Below, piece by piece: positions 60,952 through 64,000 of a stretch of 64,000 nucleotides of DNA. Below the pieces are notes generated by a model. The model did no database searches and was not told where the DNA came from. It saw only the letters and a program-made list of their open reading frames with translations. The DNA lies in NCBI GenBank assembly GCA_023428135.1, contig JAEYZG010000061.1, forward strand, positions 1-64,000, written 5' to 3'. The number at the start of each line of letters is the position of its first letter. The first letter of the stretch is position 1. Source of the stretch: Bacteroidota bacterium. GTDB taxonomy: Bacteria > Bacteroidota > Bacteroidia > Cytophagales > Cytophagaceae. The position numbers and the translations under genes are program-made.

Positions 60952-63900
60952 TTACCATATCAAAGTAATGTCACCAGCATAATCCTTCACCTTCCCGCTA
61001 GGCATCTTCACCCTAATCCTATACACATATACATCTTCCGGGCAAAGCTGATTTTTATAGTAACCATCCCATCCTATTGAAGCATCTTTTGTTTCAAAGA
61101 GCATTTCTCCCCACTTGTTATAGATACTCATATAAAAATCCGTCACATCATGTAAACGAGGGTAGAATACCTCATTCAATCCACTTCCATCTTTTCTCCC
61201 ACCATTCGAACCTCCATGGTTGGGAGTAAAGGCATTTGGAATTTCAATAGAACCGCCCTCTTCAGCAAATGCGGCATCATCCAACTCATAACTATTCATA
61301 CACCCAAATTCGTTTTCAGCTGAAAGTTTCACTTTATATCTACCTGGTTTTTTATATACATGCAATGGACTTGTTTCTTCAGAAGAAGATTGATCTCCAA
61401 AATCCCATGTAAACTTTATAGCATTTTTAGATTTATTATTAAAAAAAATCGGATCAGGTATAAATACTACCTTAGGCTGAGATATGAAATAAGCGTCCGG
61501 AACTGGTCTTACAAATATGATTGAATCCTTTATAAGATAGTTTTCACCACCCATACCTTTAGCCAACAGTTTTACAGAATAGACCCCAGGAATACCATAA
61601 ATATGCTTGGGATTTTTCAGCTCTGAAGTCTCACCATCGCCAAACTCCCATAAAAATTGCTCTGCAAATTTAGATGTATTGTTAAATGAGATCTCCAAAG
61701 GTAAACACCCCTCTCCTTCTCCAGTGAAGCTGACAATCGGAGCAGTTGGCAACACATTGATATCTTTTGTTAAAGAGCTGGCACACTTACCTGTATTTAT
61801 AGAAAGTGTAAGTTTGTAGTTGCCATAAAATCCATAATAATGAACCTGAGGATCTCTCAAATCCGACGTACTCCCATCTCCAAAATCCCATCTGATATCA
61901 AAGGTTCCGGCAACACTATTGTTAATTATATAAATTGCAGAATCCGGCAATTGAATAGTTGTTGAGGATAAGGTAAAATTTGATTCCGGGCCAGCCCAAA
62001 CTAAAACTGACTTGGATATTTCTGACTCACAATTATGAACTGATCTAACTTTAAGAACTACATTAAATACTGTATCCTTTGAAGATGAATTCTGAAAAAT
62101 GTGGACAGGAGAAGTTTCTAATGAAGTACTGCCATCTCCAAAATCCCAGGCATAATTTGATATCAATGAACCTGATGGTGCAAACTTTGTCTTGAAAGGA
62201 CTGCATCCTTCCATTTCCCCGACAAAATCAGGGAATACTTCAGGAAAAACAGTTACTTTTCTTATCATAGTATCTGCACAGTTATTATCAGTTCCTGAAA
62301 TCAGCTTCACATAAAACTCTTTGACTAAACCGGTTTTATTTTCATATACATGTGTAACACCTCCAAATAAAGTATCCAGTAATACACCATCTCCAAAGTC
62401 CCACTTATACCATTCCGCCTTCTGACTGCTGTTAGAAAAGCTTACTGATAACGGACTGCATCCAAAAGAAACAGATTCACTAAAATCAGCCTCTGGTTTG
62501 GGGTGTACAATTATTGTGTCATAGACGGTTGATGAGCAATTAAATGAAGATAAGGCATTCAGAGATACCCGAAATAAAGTATCCTTATCAGTAATATTGT
62601 TAAAAACATGTGTCGGTGTTGATGAAGAAGATTTGAAACCATCGCCGAAATCCCAGTTAAACTTATATTGCGCTCCTTCAGAAGACAAACCCACTATAAG
62701 CGGATGACAACCTTCCTTAGGTCTGGCTTCGATCTTAAATTCAGGCTCAGGATATACAATGATAGTTTTATTTTTTTCTAAAAAACAACCATAATCTGTA
62801 ATAGCTCTGATCGATATGGGTTCATCTTTAACTATACCAGTCTTGTTAACAAAAGTATGATTAAATTCCAATGAAGTGACAATAGTATCTTTACCTTGAA
62901 TCGTCCATTTAAAGGAAGATGCTAAAGATGAATTATTGGACAACTTTATACTGGATGGACTGCACTGAGGTATCGAAGGAGTGAACAGGAAATCAGCTAC
63001 AGGAGCCGGATAAACAGTAACAGTTTGTGTTAACGTATCCATACAACCCTTATCGGATTTGGCAATAAGTTTCAAAGGAAATTCAAGAATATCACTCCCT
63101 TTATTTAAATAAGTATGAAAGATAGTATCCTGGTTATCTGAAGTAACCAGTCCGGGAAAACCATCTCCAAAACTCCATTCATAGGTGTCAGTATTTTGTG
63201 ATTTGTTAGTAATTTTAACTTCAAAAGGAGTGCAACCATTCCACTTATCTGATTCAAAAGAAGGAACCGGCAAAGGTGAAACAATAGAATAAATTGTATC
63301 TTTCCTCTTACAGACATCCGTAGCTGCCTCAATGATTACTTCGTAAGTTCCGGGGGCATTATATAAATGAGATGGCAGCTTTGAAGTAGAGCTCTTCCCA
63401 TCTCCGAATGACCAAGACCAGGATGTTATTTCAGTTCCTGGGGTATATGGGCTTAGATATTTTGCAGGAATAGGTCTTTCAAAGGTTCCATCCGGCAATT
63501 GCCAGCCAATTGATAAATGATCGTCCAGATTGCTTTCCTTATGGAGTGCTTCAATGTAGTATCTTTGATTTGCTTTCAGAAAAATCGGCAAGGACTGCTG
63601 AGAAGTATATCTGTTCCACTGCCTCAAAGTAGTGGTACCGGACACATAAGCAATTTTGGTTTTATCAGAAACTTTTGAACTTGAACTAAGCCAGAGTTCA
63701 GAATCCCCATTGCTTGAGACCCAGAATGTATAAATACCGTCTGCCGGAGGACAAATAAACCCATGGATTCTGGAGCCATAATTATCACCAATATTGACTG
63801 GCCCCTCAAAATAATCTGTAAGCAAAGAAGTCGAAGATGGCTTATCCGGAAAATTTACATGAGTAGTCAGTCTTACTACAGATGCAGCACCAGTGATATT

Positions 63901-64000
63901 ATCCCATTGTTCTCTCAAAATTGATCCTGAAGCACAAGATACGGCCGGGAGAAGATCTGACAAGTTTTTAAACTTACTAATATCTCCCAGACAAACAGGA
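60952..64000 (-). CDS. Giant PA14/PKD surface protein with gliding-motility C-terminal domain, 5' end cut by window
   Basis: At least 1015 residues; the frame stays open to the right edge, so the start lies outside the window. In order: PA14 domain (about 20-170 of the visible part, with FEGPVNIGDNYGSRIHGF and FTWV-type GIYTFWVSSNGDSELWLSS), nine PKD-like repeats with the W-x-F-G-D-G motif (one is degenerate: FKWTIQGKD, another has WDFGDQSS), then a gliding motility-associated C-terminal domain (IPNAFTPNHGG, FYMSIYNKWGEMLFETKD, WDGYYKNQLCPEDVYVYRI). That domain directs export by the type IX system and attachment. Each PKD repeat pairs a cysteine-bearing start (CSPSSIKLSN, CHPLIVGLSS). porP/sprF follows it, as a matched partner. 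Confidence 0.92.
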   Translation of the reverse strand, partial: PVCLGDISKFKNLSDLLPAVSCASGSILREQWDNITGAASVVRLTTHVNFPDKPSSTSLLTDYFEGPVNIGDNYGSRIHGFICPPADGIYTFWVSSNGDSELWLSSSSKVSDKTKIAYVSGTTTLRQWNRYTSQQSLPIFLKANQRYYIEALHKESNLDDHLSIGWQLPDGTFERPIPAKYLSPYTPGTEITSWSWSFGDGKSSTSKLPSHLYNAPGTYEVIIEAATDVCKRKDTIYSIVSPLPVPSFESDKWNGCTPFEVKITNKSQNTDTYEWSFGDGFPGLVTSDNQDTIFHTYLNKGSDILEFPLKLIAKSDKGCMDTLTQTVTVYPAPVADFLFTPSIPQCSPSSIKLSNNSSLASSFKWTIQGKDTIVTSLEFNHTFVNKTGIVKDEPISIRAITDYGCFLEKNKTIIVYPEPEFKIEARPKEGCHPLIVGLSSEGAQYKFNWDFGDGFKSSSSTPTHVFNNITDKDTLFRVSLNALSSFNCSSTVYDTIIVHPKPEADFSESVSFGCSPLSVSFSNSSQKAEWYKWDFGDGVLLDTLFGGVTHVYENKTGLVKEFYVKLISGTDNNCADTMIRKVTVFPEVFPDFVGEMEGCSPFKTKFAPSGSLISNYAWDFGDGSTSLETSPVHIFQNSSSKDTVFNVVLKVRSVHNCESEISKSVLVWAGPESNFTLSSTTIQLPDSAIYIINNSVAGTFDIRWDFGDGSTSDLRDPQVHYYGFYGNYKLTLSINTGKCASSLTKDINVLPTAPIVSFTGEGEGCLPLEISFNNTSKFAEQFLWEFGDGETSELKNPKHIYGIPGVYSVKLLAKGMGGENYLIKDSIIFVRPVPDAYFISQPKVVFIPDPIFFNNKSKNAIKFTWDFGDQSSSEETSPLHVYKKPGRYKVKLSAENEFGCMNSYELDDAAFAEEGGSIEIPNAFTPNHGGSNGGRKDGSGLNEVFYPRLHDVTDFYMSIYNKWGEMLFETKDASIGWDGYYKNQLCPEDVYVYRIRVKMPSGKVKDYAGDITLIW

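Noticed and set aside
1..64000. tRNA, rRNA, CRISPR array, insertion sequence, prophage, toxin-antitoxin or restriction genes
   Set aside because: No such gene or repeat pattern was found by reading; the palindromes and heptamers have no transposase near them.

Overview
The window is a low-GC chromosomal segment of a gliding Bacteroidota bacterium, most likely order Cytophagales; a Sporocytophaga or Cytophaga relative is my guess. Support comes from GldC, a PorP/SprF protein, a giant PKD protein with a gliding-motility type C-terminal domain (type IX secretion), two SusC/SusD pairs, and promoters of the Bacteroidota form TTTG-N19-TAnnTTTG. I saw no tRNA, rRNA, CRISPR array, transposase or phage gene.

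Region 1 (1-1200) holds the tail of a SUF-type iron-sulfur gene, a bacilliredoxin and a small STAS-like protein.

Region 2 (1.2-30.3 kb) is the striking part: a minus-strand, Sus-like island with eight formylglycine sulfatases, a lipoprotein formylglycine-generating enzyme (FGE), two SusC/SusD pairs, a further TonB-dependent receptor, a rhodanese-thioredoxin protein and a lectin-like DUF1080-type protein. No recognisable glycoside hydrolase or polysaccharide lyase is present, so it looks built to capture sulfated compounds and remove sulfate rather than to depolymerise them. Module A runs from susC1 (22.6 kb) down to about 7.6 kb, followed by the FGE-sulfatase pair and two more sulfatases. Module B runs from susC2 (30.2 kb) to a terminator at 22.7 kb. 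One module B sulfatase carries an apparent single-base frameshift, and one sulfatase has a non-standard maturation motif (C-V-L-S-R).

Region 3 (30.6-36 kb) has a SET-domain protein, a sugar permease with a cytoplasmic alpha-amylase-type enzyme, and an APS/PAPS reductase overlapping a sugar-nucleotide epimerase.

Region 4 (36.2-47.7 kb) carries PTPS/QueD-folE, marR, a sigma factor with a probable anti-sigma partner, the ftsX-DUF3098-uppP-truB-ribF operon, an M48 lipoprotein protease, an extracytoplasmic endonuclease/phosphatase-fold protein, gldC and two unknown secreted proteins.

Region 5 (47.8-59.4 kb) holds guaA, a TPR/periplasmic-binding lipid-envelope-type protein, hemL and proC in one likely operon. 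It then has an orphan MreB, the small SRP RNA with a textbook promoter, a transaldolase-like aldolase, ftsE, a CCA-adding-type nucleotidyltransferase and the threonylcarbamoyl-AMP synthase.

Region 6 (59.5-64 kb) has porP/sprF and the PKD/PA14 giant gene, which runs off the right edge. Degenerate 7-bp repeats (CTTTNAR) recur between genes here and elsewhere, and one array forms the signal-peptide coding region of porP, whose 5' end is also tandemly duplicated.
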